Assembly: GCA_035610365.1 (NCBI GenBank)
Contig: CM069435.1
Location: 63,733,389 to 63,797,388, forward strand
DNA length: 64,000 bases
Source of the DNA: Aquatica leii
Lineage: Eukaryota; Arthropoda; Insecta; Coleoptera; Lampyridae
Reading direction: 5' to 3'
This document shows positions 1 to 11,883 of the stretch, piece by piece. Position 1 is the first letter of the stretch, and the number at the start of each line of letters is the position of its first letter. The notes under the pieces are model-generated. The model had not been told where the DNA came from, did no database searches, and saw only the letters and a program-made list of their open reading frames with translations. Both the position numbers and the translations under genes were made by a program.

Positions 1-1368
1 TATTTCACGCAATGTATTAAAGTATTTCAATGATAAATAACAAATCACTACGTATGATAAATATATTGCAAAAATAACTCAATTTAATGACATTAATCCA
101 TATATTTTGCAGTTATTTGATGCTAAAGAAAAAAATAAGAAAACGCGAGAAACGAAAATTCACAGCTGACAGTAATAATAACCTTTTCAATTGAAAGTAT
201 TCCATATTAGAATTTAAGATATGAATAAAACGCACTTGAATTCACCTGAAATAATATCTCATGTTTTAGAAAGGTTTGAATGAAAATTATGAATCTTTCA
301 ATACAATTCTCAGCATGCTTAGCTATTGTCAATTGCTATATAAGAAGGCTTATGAAAATTTTCAATACGTTAAGTTTCTCAAAGACAACACTTAATTCAA
401 ACAACGAAGTTATGATGAACCAAAACGAAAGTACAGGCAATGAAAAATATTTACTCACATAAAACTAGGCATTTTTATCTCTATGTATTGTTATATACAA
501 TCTGTTAAAAAAAATTGTAAATTGTGTAGAGTAAGAATCCGCAAAAAAAGTTTATCTTTAACAATGCCCGTATACTTGTGTGCACTTCTGTTTCGACAAA
601 TTCACGAAACCTTCAAGGTACTTGACCACCTTAAAAATTTCAAAAAACCGATTTTTTTGCATTTTCTCAATCCTTATACTTTTAAAAATCACTCCCAAAA
701 ACTTTTTTTCTAAATTCGAATTCCAACATTGTGAAAGGGTACGCGCGCTTCCAGCACTCCATACTCGCCGACTCAGCGCAGACAGCTGTCACGTAGCATC
801 TATTGTGTATCTGTTGTCTTCAAAATATCGGTTTTTAGTTTACTCCAAATATAACTAGCACTATAACGTATTATGAAACGTGTTACACGTGTTCTCGGTT
901 TATTCGTTTATTGATAAGCCGCGAATGTTGTGAATTTATAAAATGATAAAGGTAGTAAAAATTGCAAGCCAAAACCAAAAAAAAAAACTACTAATGTCCT
1001 ATAAATTTCGTGTAAATCAACACACATCTGATTTCAGTATTGAATTTACAAGTTCATCAACAAGAAATTTATAATGAAACGGTAAATTTGATGTGAAATG
1101 CGATGACAGTTTTAATTATTGTATTCTCTCATTCTCACTAGTATTCTCAGCGTTATCGAGTGTTTTGAAGTGTAAAAAATGTGATAAATTTGTGAAGTTT
1201 CCGAACACTGGAATTCGAGGAATGGGATTTAGTATAAATATAGATACAATTTTATTTTTCCACAATCTTCAAATTGCGGAGCGGTGCTCCGCCTTGCGGC
1301 ATAACAGCTCTGTGTATAAATATACAGTGTGATTATGGCGATAGAAAAATAAATAAATAAATGGCCAT
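1..1368. other. AT-rich sequence without recognisable gene
   Basis: Short open frames exist on both strands but none has a recognisable domain or a credible splice layout. A less AT-rich patch lies near 735-810. A small perfect hairpin (cggagc ggt gctccg) lies near 1277-1292. I see no RNA gene or complete repeat unit here. Confidence 0.5.
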
Positions 1369-1558
1369 TTCTTATAGGAGGTAGGAACGGAAGCAACTAC
1401 TTCAGTTTTTTTGCGACGTTTCATGTTCTAGATGAAAACTTCATCAGACTCGCTTCACTGAGTCAAAAAAGAGTTAATAGTTGAATAAAACATTTAACGT
1501 ACATTGTACGTCGCAAAAAAACTGAAGTAGTTGCTTCTCGCCCTACCTCCTATAAGAA
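1369..1558. repeat. Short foldback / MITE-like element with long terminal inverted repeats
   Basis: The first about 48 bases (from cttataggaggtagg to tttttttgcgacg) reappear in reverse complement at the right end (cgtcgcaaaaaaactg to ctacctcctataag), with very few mismatches. The arms enclose about 90 bp with no coding potential. A non-coding element of about 190 bp with long near-perfect arms is typical of a recently active MITE. I could not assign a clear target duplication, so the superfamily is open. Confidence 0.8.
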
Positions 1559-1989
1559 GTAATCATTAATTTGATCATCGCAGAAATTAAAAATTAATAG
1601 ACGCATTGTGTTTGTCATGCGATTGTTTGATGTGGGTCGTAACTTATAATTCATTTTAGCATCAATGGGCATAACATCACATTAAAGCCGAAATGCATGT
1701 ATTAAAATTTTTGAGAACGTCCAAATTGCAGCAAAAATTGTTTCCGACATCTGTCTGAGAAAAGGTGGAATAAAAGAAAAACGTTCAAAATGAGTTCCCA
1801 GAAGAAGAATTAGTAGTTTCAGGCGGTGGTAGTGAGTTAAAACGTGGCTTCAGTTCATCAATCGGCGTTTGTGCTAGGTAAATCTACAGGCAAAGTTTTG
1901 GATACATTTGTTGTTGTTGTGTTCAGCAAATTTGGAAGTATAAAGAATCATAGAAATTTTCAAAAATTCTCAGACTCTCCTATTACATA

Positions 1990-3060
1990 GGTGACAGAAA
2001 CTCGAAGACTTTCAGAAACTTGTGTAATGCTAAACCGTATGAAGATTGTCATACAAAAGCTTGAGTGTGTTTTACATGTAAGAAAACGGATGTACCGGCA
2101 TCTGAAAGAGATGAAAAAGTCGCTAACAGAGCTAAAACAAAGCAGAAAAAAAAAAGAGCAGATAAAAAAGGAAACAGCAGAGAAAGAGGATACAAAGCCA
2201 AAAGTTAAGCTGTCACGTAAAAAAGGAAAGTTTCAGATCCAAACACTACGGATTTGACTGAAAAAATTATGAAAAAAATTTCAACTATGGCTTGGTTATC
2301 AAATCCAGATTCACAAGAAGAAATGAAACAAGAATTATAGGCCGGATTTTACCACAGGATTTTCACCTACGACGAACCACAACATAGCTATTGTAATCCC
2401 GATTGGTGTAAATATCTCAAAGCCCAGGTAGATAACGTTCCATTCAAGCACAAACCAGCTCTGAATACGGAAGTCTAACAGTACGTCAAAACCGTGTTTG
2501 AGAAGTTGGCACATTACGATTTGTAAAACCAATTTTCTTTAGGTAATTTTATATTATAGATATATTTTGTAATGTTCTTTTTATGTTATGAGTATTTTAT
2601 GATTTCAGTCTGAAGATGACCTAAAAGAAAATTTAATAAGGTCGAAACATGTCACAATTTCTAAATACATCACTAATGACTGATTGACAAAGTTTTGTCT
2701 TATTTATTTACAATAAATTACGATTTACTCGTTGTTTGGGAAAAATACTCAAAATAACGAGTGTTACAACAAGACACTCTGGTAGATAGTCCCAAAATAT
2801 ACATTTGTTGGGAAGAAAGTTGTCGAACTGAGCGTACAAGTATCGTTGGCCTTTTTCAATAAAGGTCGAACTCTCCTGAAGATGATGGTAGTCATGGGAT
2901 GCACCATCAGGCGTTCTGCATGCCAACATGTGCTGGATAAAGACGAAGAAAAAGTTTACATCGCCAACAGGAGGAAAATGCTTTCAATGAAAGTGGTCTT
3001 CTTCTATAGGATCTAAGAATAGCAGATTTTTTTAAAACTATTTGAAAAAAATAGCGAGTA
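1990..3060 (+). pseudogene. Degenerate transposase relic, possibly Mutator-like
   Basis: A Lys/Glu-rich stretch at 1991-2257 is followed at about 2390-2530 by frames reading WCKYLKAQVDN, FKHKPALNT and YVKTVFEKL. These resemble the segment just before the TQN-NES motif in Mutator-like transposase proteins of arthropods. A basic, Arg-rich tail-like segment lies at about 2935-3000. Several stops and frame changes separate the pieces and no start or termini are visible. The assignment rests on short motif resemblance only, so the family is uncertain; that this is a decayed mobile element is likelier than a host gene. Confidence 0.35.
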
Positions 3061-4308
3061 AAAACTTGAAAGGCGTTTTTCTCGAAACTACTTTTTTTCA
3101 AATAGCGGAAAGTTAATCTCCAAAACTACTTGACCGATTTCAATGATTTTGCTGTCGTTTTGTTCGTTGAGATGTTCTGTATGCCAATTTATCACATTTT
3201 GTCAAAAAAAAAAAAAATTTTGACATTTTTTTAAGTAGAGAATAGTGAAAAACGGGTATTTTTCAAACTTTTCTTAAAACATCCGTCATTTTTTTAAATT
3301 TTTGGCAAATTGTGGTAAATTGTTACGTAACGGACCTTTCTTTTAAAGATGCCGTTTTCTGTTTCAGATTCACCAATCCTGAGAATAGCTGTTCGACGTA
3401 GGACACCAATTTTTTGAGGCATCGACTTTGGCGCCTCCTGGATTAAAAAACTATTGTAATTACTTATACAGGGCATGAAAAAAATATTATTGAAAATATA
3501 TTTTTTAGCTTTCCAAGGTGGTCAATTACTTCAAAAAATTTTAAAGCAGAACAATGCATTACTGCCATAAAAACTAGAACATTTGTATTAAGGCTGGGGA
3601 ATGTAATGCAAATTATAGGCACTCCTAATTTCAAGAACAACTACTAAGGTACTTAACATTATACGGTACAATTTACGCCACGTGTAGAGAGGGTAAACCA
3701 ATGTATAGAATGATACAGTTGCCATGTAAACTTAATTACTAGAAAATACAAAAGACAATTACGAAATTAGTGCAACTTTTGGAAAAAAGATAATTTCTCT
3801 TAAGATGATATATAGGTTTAATTAACTTAAAATTACCATCATACCGTATAGAACGGTTTATATTAATGATTTGCCAAAGTGGAAACGTACTGAACTTCAA
3901 AAAAGCGAGTTGTTTTAGAAATTAGTTTACGCTATCGTTGCTTACGAAAATAATTCAAACATTGTTGACTAGTATTAAAAGTCCAAGGCATTATTATCTT
4001 TTTTGAGAATGAAACCAATTTCAATTGCAATGTGCACACGTAGCGACATCTACAAATTAAAGTGTGCGTAACGAGAAAATTTCTAAGTCTCAAGATATTA
4101 TTGAATAAAACAGTTGTGGAAACTTATAAGTTGATAAAATGCATTTTAAAATTAATTATAAATCCGCATTGTGCAATTGATGGAAAAGTTGTTTGATGTT
4201 TGATTTGAACGTTATTCTCAGTATCGCAGTTGACTTCGACATCGTCTTCATATTCCGATTAAAGCAGGATTTTCTAGAACATTCACGGAACCTAGTGGTA
4301 GATGTTAG
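3061..4308. other. AT-rich non-coding sequence after the transposase-like relic
   Basis: The first part (about 3060-3480) has the look of a transposon trailing region: runs of A and T around phrases such as ctcgaaactac and aaaactacttgaccgatttc. It has no open frame of note. Beyond 3500 I see no gene, RNA gene or organised repeat. Confidence 0.4.
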
Positions 4309-4976
4309 TTACCCCTCTTTGCTTTCACTCACAATGTCTGAAGCAGTCTCTTTTACATATACAATGTACGATATGAAGCACCGAGAGTAAAGTGAGTGTG
4401 ACAAGTTTACAGCAGCGCTATTCCGACAGTTTATTCCGAAGTATTTACCCGAAAAGACGTTACCCGTCCACGCATAGACTTGCTTACACGCTCGTTGACT
4501 ATATTGGCGCATGTTAAGTGTAAAAGGCTTCTTACCAACGGTCTGGATATATTCTTTGTATTTGGTTTAGTTCCTCTGAACGATTACCTCGTACAACTGA
4601 ACGATGATTTGCTCACCCACAGCTGCAATACAATTGTTGAACATTTTCAGCAGCTTTTGCAATCCACGGTCATTTTGTAGAGTGTAGAAGTTTAAAGTTA
4701 GGTCTCTTTTGTACGAATCAGATGTTGTGTTGGAGGTCATAAAGGCCTTCGTATAATTCTCTGCTGTAGTAATATTTTCTAGCTGCGGTAGATTAACATG
4801 TAGTTGGGATTATGTCGAGACAGCAGTATAAATAGACCTGAGTCCGTATTTACTACAGCAACTGATCGTTCTGAACTCGTTTTTCGCTGTCCCAGCCTGG
4901 AAAACAAGAAACTTTGCATTTGTTCAATTTTGTATTCAGAAGTTTCCAAACTTTTTTTATTTTCCACATTCGACAA
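4309..4976 (-). pseudogene. Unidentified coding-like stretch, interrupted
   Basis: On the minus strand one frame stays open for roughly 210 codons from about 4975 down to 4309, with only two internal stops, near 4822 and 4577. That is unusual for this AT-rich window. The composition is protein-like, with Cys, Trp and Gln, for example EQIIVQLYEVIVQRN and YAWTGNVFSGKYFG. I do not recognise the family. A decayed retroelement or host gene fragment is possible; chance openness cannot be excluded. Confidence 0.25.
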
Positions 4977-6406
4977 GAATGCTGTTGTGTAATTGTCATG
5001 GCGTTAATAGAGTTATATCGACCTTTCTTTCATATTCTTCAAATACTATGATGACATTTATTCAACTTCGGTTAATATAATCATCTAAGCATTAGACACA
5101 TCTCCATACGTTGTTGAACAGAGTCAATGTACCACCATTAAAAACACAACTAGGTTCGGGAAATTTATTCTTAGCCTTACGCATCTTGTCTTGTTAACAA
5201 TATAGAATTTTTTACCATGTGGGGACCAACGACCTCTTATAAAAATTGAAAGTGAGGTACCAATACTTACTTTAAGTGCGTCGTTCGCTCTTCTTACAAC
5301 ACACGCTATGTGATGGAACATTCGATTATAGGTTCATAACTATAGTGTCCAGTATAAAACCTTACCCTCTCATCTTCAAAGTCATGTTAACAAATCTTAA
5401 ATAATAAGTTTCTTAAACAATTTTTTTTTAAATTGAAATAGACTATAAAACGCTTTCGGGCTAAAATATATTCAAAGTAACAGTGTAAAAAACTACATCA
5501 ACACTTCAGTTAATACAGATGCAGAATCATTTCAAACATCACGTGACCGTTTTCTGAAACTTGTAAAAGTTTCCCAATGCAAGATATTTTAGAATTTTTG
5601 GAGCCTAAAAAACGTATTTCATAAACAATTAGGTTTCTAATAATTGTTTCCGGTTCGAACAAAATTACAATATTATCAAATGCTTTGGAAAAGTAATTAT
5701 TTGTTAGAAAAGTTATATCAAGTCGGTTATAGAAAATAACAGTGAAATGCCTTTTCTACCATTTTTCTATATTATTTTCAAATTTAAATCAATTAAATGA
5801 ATTAAAAAACACAGAATTTTAGCACACTATTTTAAAAAAAATCGTTTAATTCATTTAAATTTGTAAATAATACACGACTGTATAAACGAATTACTTATTT
5901 TTATATTATTTTAAACCGTCGACCACAAGCAAAACAAATACAACAATCAAAGAGAAATACGCACGGGTACACTTTATATTGAACTCAGTTTTATGCTACC
6001 AAATAGAAACAAAGTTTTATATACATACATATGAAACGTACTGTAATAAATGAATCTTTTATACTCATAGATTCATAAAATAATGCAGAAGAACCAGCGT
6101 GTGCCAGAAACACTTGTTGATAATATGGAAACTGCAGTAGAACGTGAACGATTTTACATAAAGCTTCACAATAACTATTGGTTTCTAATAATTTTGTAAT
6201 GTAAACACAAAATAAAAGTTATACATTAACTGTGTATTATACTATTTACGTTATCCTGTGTCCATATCAATAGGACAAAAATAAACTGATTAACAATAAA
6301 CACAAAATCTAACCTATAGAAAGACAACTCCTTCTATTCTAAAAAAAGACAAAAAATAAACAGGTTATTTATAAAAACAAAGAGTACTACAGAACATTTA
6401 TGTTTG
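4977..6406. other. AT-rich intergenic stretch
   Basis: No frame with recognisable motifs, no tRNA-like fold and no organised repeat was seen. Near 5760-5870 there are loosely mirrored AT-rich segments (for example aaatcaattaaatgaatt against aattcatttaaattt), weak enough to be compositional. Confidence 0.4.
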
Positions 6407-7060
6407 TAAATGGTTATAGAGATGAACACGTTGAAAGCTCGTTTTACACATGCGTAATTCAAATAAGTTTAAAATAAACCGCGGGCTACCACCACAACGA
6501 TAAACATTGTAAACAGTGTCAATGCAAATGTGAAAATGCCACCACAGTGAACCCCTGGACAGCGGTTGACAGTTTACCTTACAATGTTTATCGTTATGGT
6601 TTTACCCGCGGATTATTCAAAACGTATTTGAATTATGCAGGTATAAATCAGATTTCATCTCTATAGCCATTTACATACTATTATTAATGCATAGTAAATT
6701 TATAAGATTACTCTGCCATCCTATTCCACTCCAGTTAATCACATAATTTAGTAATATAAAGCTATAGGACTGTCAATACATTTGTGGATGTACAGAGGGT
6801 TCTCCCACTGCTGAAGAGCCCCAAAAACGCAAAACGGCCGTTCAGTGGTTCACTCTGGTAGCATTTTCACATTTGCATTGACATTGTTTACCTTACAATG
6901 TTTATCGTGATTTTAGCCCGCGGTTTATTCAAAACGTATTTGAATTACGCGGGTATAAAATTAGCTTTCAACGTTTCCATCTCTGTAGCCATTTACATAC
7001 TATTTTTCACGCATAGGAAATCTATACTATGAGATGGCTCCGCCATCGTATTCCACTCAT
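6407..7060. repeat. Compound foldback element with three related modules
   Basis: The module at 6407-6550 (taccaccacaacgataaac, tcaatgcaaatgtgaaaatg, ending at cagtgaacc) is the reverse complement of 6845-6995. A further copy in the same orientation as the second lies at about 6558-6690 (ttacaatgtttatcgttatgg, cccgcggattattcaaaacg). The arrangement is one inverted and two direct modules, each with a ccgcgg core followed by ttattcaaaacgtatttgaa. No frame is open across it. It looks like a foldback or MITE-type element with an internal duplication. Confidence 0.75.
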
Positions 7061-7676
7061 GTTAAACATTTATGCTCTTGTGCGAAAAAGAGAAGAAAGT
7101 TACTTCTAAAATGTAGTTAATCCTAAAAAATAAATAGCCGACACGCAGTATATTAAAGAGACGGCAATATCAAGGTAAATGTATCCTAAAAAATTACGAA
7201 TAAAGTAAAGTTTTAAGTGTTAATAAGCTAATATATTTTGGGCCTACTAGAAATCACCCACATAACGTAATTATCTTGGCTATTAAGTATAAAATCGTCA
7301 TGTCAAAAAAATCACCAAAATTCAATAAGGTTAAATTCATGGTGACAATTGTGGACATGTACAAAACTTTTTAAACTATTTAGCACTGGAATACTCTAAT
7401 GTGGTCTCCACAACTGTATAAAAAAATTGCCATAGTCGCACCCCATCTCGGGTGTATGTTTCATATGTAAAATCTGTGTGCCATATGAAGTGAAAGTACA
7501 AGATATGTGTACATTGACTACAAATGAAGATGTTCTAGATTACATGTTTGGCTTTTTGCCATTTTTTTGGTATTCGCTCGTTTATTATCAACGCTGTTAA
7601 GTTTTTCATTAATCTCAATTTAAAACTAAACAAAAATTGATTTTGTAATTTCTTTATAGTTTTTACAAAATGGCTT
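7061..7676. other. AT-rich stretch upstream of the gypsy element
   Basis: No gene or organised repeat was recognised between the foldback element and the 5' LTR. Confidence 0.4.
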
Positions 7677-7875
7677 TGTAGAAACCTGTTATAATGTAAG
7701 TTGAATAAGAACGTATAGAAGGCGCAAAGTGAAAATAACCGAGGAGTAGGAAAAAAGTCTCGGCCACTCCGATAACAACTTTACAGCACAACGCATGTAC
7801 TACAGTAATTAATAAACATTTTAGCTTTAACCAATTCATTTCTTAGCTAAACTGGTAACGTGATTAGTAATTACA
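7677..7875 (+). repeat. 5' LTR of the Ty3/gypsy element
   Basis: Starts tgtagaaacctgttataatg and ends gtaattaca. It shares ordered blocks with the 3' LTR: cgtatagaaggcgc, ataaccgaggagtaggaaaa, attccgataac/actccgataac, ttaataaa and accaattcatttctt. It is slightly shorter than the 3' copy and visibly diverged from it, so the insertion is old. Confidence 0.85.
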
Positions 7876-8009
7876 GAAATATTTTAAATCGAAGATAAAC
7901 AGGTGGTTCGACTTAGAACATCCAAAGATAACGCAGAAAACGATCAAATGTTGGCCACGCGTTAACGGTTCTATTACCGGAAACAAGCAGTAATTAATAT
8001 AACGGCTTT

Positions 8010-8453
8010 CTTAGAATCGCAAAAATTGCGTCAGTTACTAATCGGTGAAGAATTGGGTGCTAGGAAACCAACACAGTTACTGAGTTACATGCGGTTACTC
8101 GTAAACGATACAGGGTATGTAAACGACGAGGTCTTGAAGGTATTATTTTTGTAACAAATGCCTGTGCATGTTAAAGAATCTAAAACTTGATACAGCAAAG
8201 AAAAAAATGCAAAATTGTACAACGTCTTACAAAGGTTAGACAATCTAGATGCGTCCCGTAGCAGGCAACGGCAGCCGAGCGGACATAGATGCCGATCCCG
8301 TACAAAAACACCAAATCCAAAAGAAAGCAATGTATGCTGGTATCATCGAAGCTTTGGTGACAAATCCACAAGACACACAACACCCTGTACATTCACTAAC
8401 GCTGACAAGAATGAACAAGGAACGCAGTAGCCGTGGCAGCTACTGCGGCCCAT
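8010..8453 (+). pseudogene. gag C-terminal remnant of the gypsy element
   Basis: Frames here read KPTQLLSYMRLL and LQQ/QMPVHV (the matrix/capsid end of insect Ty3/gypsy gag), then a basic Arg/Gln-rich linker, then CWYHRSFGDKSTRHTTPCTF. The last matches the CWYH-(x)n-PCSF type C-terminal motif that many arthropod gypsy gag proteins carry in place of a classical CCHC knuckle. One stop interrupts the frame near 8152. The N-terminal half of gag is absent. The role in the intact element would be packaging of the RNA. Confidence 0.7.
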
Positions 8454-8455
8454 AA

Positions 8456-8770
8456 GTCCTGCCGTCTTTTTGTGGTGGATCAAGATACAAAATACCACTT
8501 TTTGATTGACACAGGAGAGAAAATTAGTATTTTACCTGTTTGATTTAAACATTTCGGACTGGATACTCCTACTTCTATGTTCAGTTTGCGAGCTAAAGAT
8601 AATCCAAATATAACAGTGTACGGGCATAAAACAGTCAGTTTAAATATCGGACTACGTAGATCGTTTACTTGAACTTTTGTTGTGGCGAGTGTGACTGATG
8701 ATTATCGGTGCAGACTTTTTTTGCATAACTTCGAATTAAGTGTAGATATACGGAATAAGAGACTATTAGA
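8456..8770 (+). pseudogene. Aspartic protease remnant (gypsy pol)
   Basis: The frame reads RLFVVDQDTKYHFLIDTG then EKISILP. The DTG active-site triplet and the following hydrophobic segment match retropepsins of Ty3/gypsy elements. It lies directly after the gag remnant. Stops at about 8543 and 8669 break it. It would have processed the polyprotein in an intact copy. Confidence 0.7.
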
Positions 8771-9059
8771 TAATAGTACAGACCTGTTAGTGTATTGTAA
8801 GTGTAAATAATCCAGCGTAGTAAGTGTGGGTGGAGTATTTGGTGAAAGTGATTGGAAGTACGAGGACATTGTTCGAAAGTACCCCGACATTATTCGACCT
8901 AGATTTAAACTGCCACAAGAGCAAAGTTGCAATGTTTTGCACTACATCGAGATCAGAAGACCAAGGAGCAGTTCTGACAAATGTTGGAAGCTGGTATAAT
9001 CCGACCACCATCTTCGGAATGTGCTTACATCTGGCGAAAAACGAAAATGGCACTTGGTG

Positions 9060-9860
9060 ACCATGCAGTGAATATCGTAACCTTCATGCTGTGACAGTAG
9101 TAGATCGTTATCCTATCCCACATATACATGATTTTTCTCAAAATTTGGCAAGCAAGAAAATAATTTCAACGCTCGATTTGATAAAAGCTTACTTTCAAAT
9201 ACCAATTAATTCAGACTAAACACAGCAACTAAGGCACGAATATATAAAACTGTTATAAGACATATAATGATATACACAGCAGAAACCCTGCCAAAGAACA
9301 AAAACCAAAAGGTTATTTGAAGTTGGCAAATGAAAGTTACGAAAAATTGCTAGAAAAAGTCTAGTGACAACATAAGATAAACGTGTAAAGTCAATAATAT
9401 TAACAATTAGGTAGAAAAGAGGAGTGGAATTAACATATAAACCAAATGAACCAACAAAGGATAGTAAGAATAGCACGTGACGAATCACCTATAGGGAGAA
9501 GAGAAAAATTACCAAAAGACCACGAATAGGATGAAGCGATAATCTCACCGCCAATCGAATCGAAGTTGTGAAGAATAAACAGGCTTACAATAAAAAAGAA
9601 AGAAAAAGAAGACGAAAACAGCAATCACCACACCATTTGAGTTATATGAATTTGTTAGAATATCATTCGGCCGGAATGCAGCACAGAGTTTTCAAAGGTA
9701 TTTAGATCAAATATTCAATAACCTTTACATAGATTTACAAGTCCAAATGGTACTAGAAAAACTAAGCGAGCATCACATAATCATAAACCCCGAAAAGTGT
9801 GTGTTTGGGCATCATTACTTAATTTTCTAGGAGTAAGACTTTCTGCAGAAGGGTTAACTA
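9060..9860 (+). pseudogene. Reverse transcriptase remnant (gypsy pol), split by an insertion and lacking YxDD
   Basis: The first half (to about 9219) reads DRYPIPHIHDFSQNL and ISTLDLIKAYFQIPI. This is the finger/palm start of gypsy RT and includes the Asp of motif A. The second half resumes at about 9630 with PFELYEFVRISFG and NAAQSFQRYLDQIF, then HHIIINPEKCVFG. Between them are about 400 bp of A-rich sequence not belonging to RT. The segment that should carry the YxDD catalytic box between NNLYIDL and QVQMVLEKL is deleted, so the enzyme cannot work. Frameshifts occur throughout. Confidence 0.8.
9221..9629. repeat. A-rich insertion inside the gypsy RT region
   Basis: RT homology stops after ...QIPINSD and resumes about 400 bp later with the next expected residues. 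The block between is purine/A-rich (many aaagaaa runs) and has no recognisable coding content. I could not find target duplications or inverted ends, so its nature is unresolved. Confidence 0.5.
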
Positions 9861-10084
9861 ACACCAATATCTGAAAAAGCCGAAAGTGTCGCTATATTCC
9901 CATTACCTAAAATAATAAGACAGCTTTCCTTGGCAAGCTTAATTATTATCGCAGGTAGATACCAAATGCAGCACGAAGCCAACCACCCTTAACAAATTTG
10001 CTGAAGGGTAACATTCATACAAATACCTACATAATATGAAATGATGCCTCAAAAAAGGCATTTGAAGAATGCAAAAAAAAACTA

Positions 10085-10425
10085 GCCGATACTGCTGTGT
10101 TAACATTTCCCGATCCAACAGCAAAACTTAGTTTAGTGGTTGATGCTTCCGATGTGTCTGTTGGTGGTGCAATCCAGCAAACTAATTTTATTTTTTTCCA
10201 CTAAACTAACACGGACAGAAAAGAAATACAGCACTTACGATCGCAAACTTCTGGCTATTTATAAAGGATTCAAATATTACCTTGAATATCGTCGCTCCAA
10301 AACTTTTACTGATCATCGTTCTCTTACTTTTGCTTTCGCACTAAAGCTGGATAAATGCAGACCAAGGCATTGTAACCAGCTCGATTATATATCTCAGTAT
10401 TCAACAGATATACAATAGATTAGAA
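10085..10425 (+). pseudogene. RNase H remnant (gypsy pol)
   Basis: The open stretch at 10140-10418 includes EKKYSTYDRKLLAIY, FKYYLEYRRSKTFTDH and RSLTFAF. These are hallmarks of the gypsy RNase H region following RT (connection, E-LA motif, TDH). A frame change near 10190 separates it from the upstream VVDASDVSVGGAIQQ-like segment (about 10136-10180), which carries the first acidic residue. It is in the expected order after RT. Confidence 0.8.
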
Positions 10426-10649
10426 GACAGAGAAAATTTTCCAGCTGACGCCCTTTCACGAATAACTGCGGTAGTAAAGCAGTTCAAGAGCGAAGCTTTG
10501 CAGGAAGCTCAGGAAGAATATAAAGAACTTTTAGAACTAAAAGCAAATGAAAAGTATACCTTTCAAAAGCTTCCACTTTATTTCCAAATGTAGAACTTTG
10601 GTGTAAAGTGTAAGAAAAAACAAGCAGAGTTTATATTCCTAACACGTTT

Positions 10650-11310
10650 AGAAAAGGAATTTTCGGCTTGGTGCTTAAACTTTTGCATCGTGGAGTGAGA
10701 GGGTCAGTGGGGCAAATGACAAAGTCTTATTTTAGGCCGAATATGAAGAAAAATACAACAAATTGAGCTTGATCCTGCATTCCGTGTCAAAGATTGTCGT
10801 CACATTAAAGCACCACTGGGAACATTTGGCACACCATACACCAGATTTGCTCATTTCCACGTTAACATTGTAGCCCCCTTATCAATCTCCGATTGTAAGC
10901 AATATTTGGTTACAATGATCGGTCGTTTTAGCAGGTAGCCAGAAGCAGTACCTATTACATACATTAGTGCCATAACAGTGACAAATTTTTTACTTACTGG
11001 GTTGCACAATTCAGTACACATGTAGTGATAACGACTGATAGAAAAAGAGAATTTAAATCCGTGGATTTCAGAGCTTGGCAAAGCTAACAGGAATTAAAAG
11101 AATTCGATCCACATCGTATCACCTACAATACAATGTCATCCCCGCCTCAAAGCTGCATTAAAATGTTATGAAACAACGTAGACCGAAGCTCTTCCTTTAG
11201 TACTTCTTGGAATAAAGAGCACAGTGAAAGAAGATATCGGTGCGATGCCAGCTGAACTAGTATATAGCGCCACAGTGAGACTTTCAGCAGATCTTGTAGC
11301 TTTACAAACT
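10650..11310 (+). pseudogene. Integrase remnant (gypsy pol), first catalytic Asp replaced
   Basis: The frame reads LLHRGVRGSVGQM (zinc-binding region), KAPLGTFGTPYTRF, then FHVNIVAPL and YLVTMIGRFSR. Related integrases have HVDIVGPL and LTCVDRFSR. The first catalytic Asp position is therefore Asn here. Downstream, EALPLVLLGIKSTVKEDIGA and AELVYSATVRL match the end of the integrase core. Multiple stops are present. Confidence 0.7.
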
Positions 11311-11649
11311 AGATGTGCTCGAGAAAGTGGTGTCGATCGATAGGTTAAAACCAGCTACTATGGATCCAGTCAAGTGTAGTGATAACGTTTCTCCGAACAA
11401 ACACACAGCGGATGAAACGATGACATCTGATATTATACAACAACCTGTGGTGACAACTAAAACAAGAAGAATGGTTAAATTCCCCCAAAACAATTCGGGC
11501 ATGGTTAACTGTTACCGTAATTTAATTGTATATGTTGTTAATCCGTTTAGTATAAGTTTTGTTTTCAAATGTAGAGTAGAGACTAAGTCTGTTACGTTTA
11601 TCTGTAAAGTTAACTTCATAACTTATTTTTATGTGTAACGGTTTCACCA

Positions 11650-11665
11650 GAGGGGGAGGGGGTAA
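11650..11665 (+). promoter_or_regulatory. Polypurine tract of the gypsy element
   Basis: agagggggagggggtaa lies immediately before the 3' LTR start tgtagg. It is the expected site for plus-strand priming in reverse transcription and fixes the LTR boundary. Confidence 0.75.
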
Positions 11666-11883
11666 TGTAGGAACCTGTAATAATGTAAATGGAATACGAC
11701 CGTATAGAAGGCGCGGAATATAAATAACCGAGGAGTAGGAAAAAGGTGTTGGGCATTCCGATAACATCTCTACAGCATTTCGAAGGTACTACACGATCAC
11801 GATTGAAATTCATTAATAAAAATTTGACCCCTAACCAATTCATTTCTTGGCTAAACCTTTAATGTCACCTTATTACTTTTACA
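11666..11883 (+). repeat. 3' LTR of the Ty3/gypsy element
   Basis: Begins tgtaggaacctgtaataatg and ends attacttttaca. It shares the ordered blocks listed for the 5' LTR and is preceded by the purine tract. It is about 20 bp longer than the 5' copy. Confidence 0.85.

Larger units (their letters stand above)
7677..11883 (+). mobile_element. Ty3/gypsy LTR retrotransposon, decayed, both LTRs present
   Basis: A direct repeat of about 200-218 bp flanks a region with gag, protease, reverse transcriptase, RNase H and integrase remnants in that order on the + strand. Order and motifs are those of Ty3/gypsy. The LTRs begin TGTAG and end TTACA or TTTACA, and a purine tract precedes the 3' LTR. The N-terminal part of gag is missing: only about 140 bp separate the 5' LTR from gag C-terminal sequence. 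The reading frame is broken many times, a foreign A-rich block sits inside RT, and the flanks (gctt left, ccaa right) show no target duplication. It is an old, non-functional copy. Confidence 0.88.
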
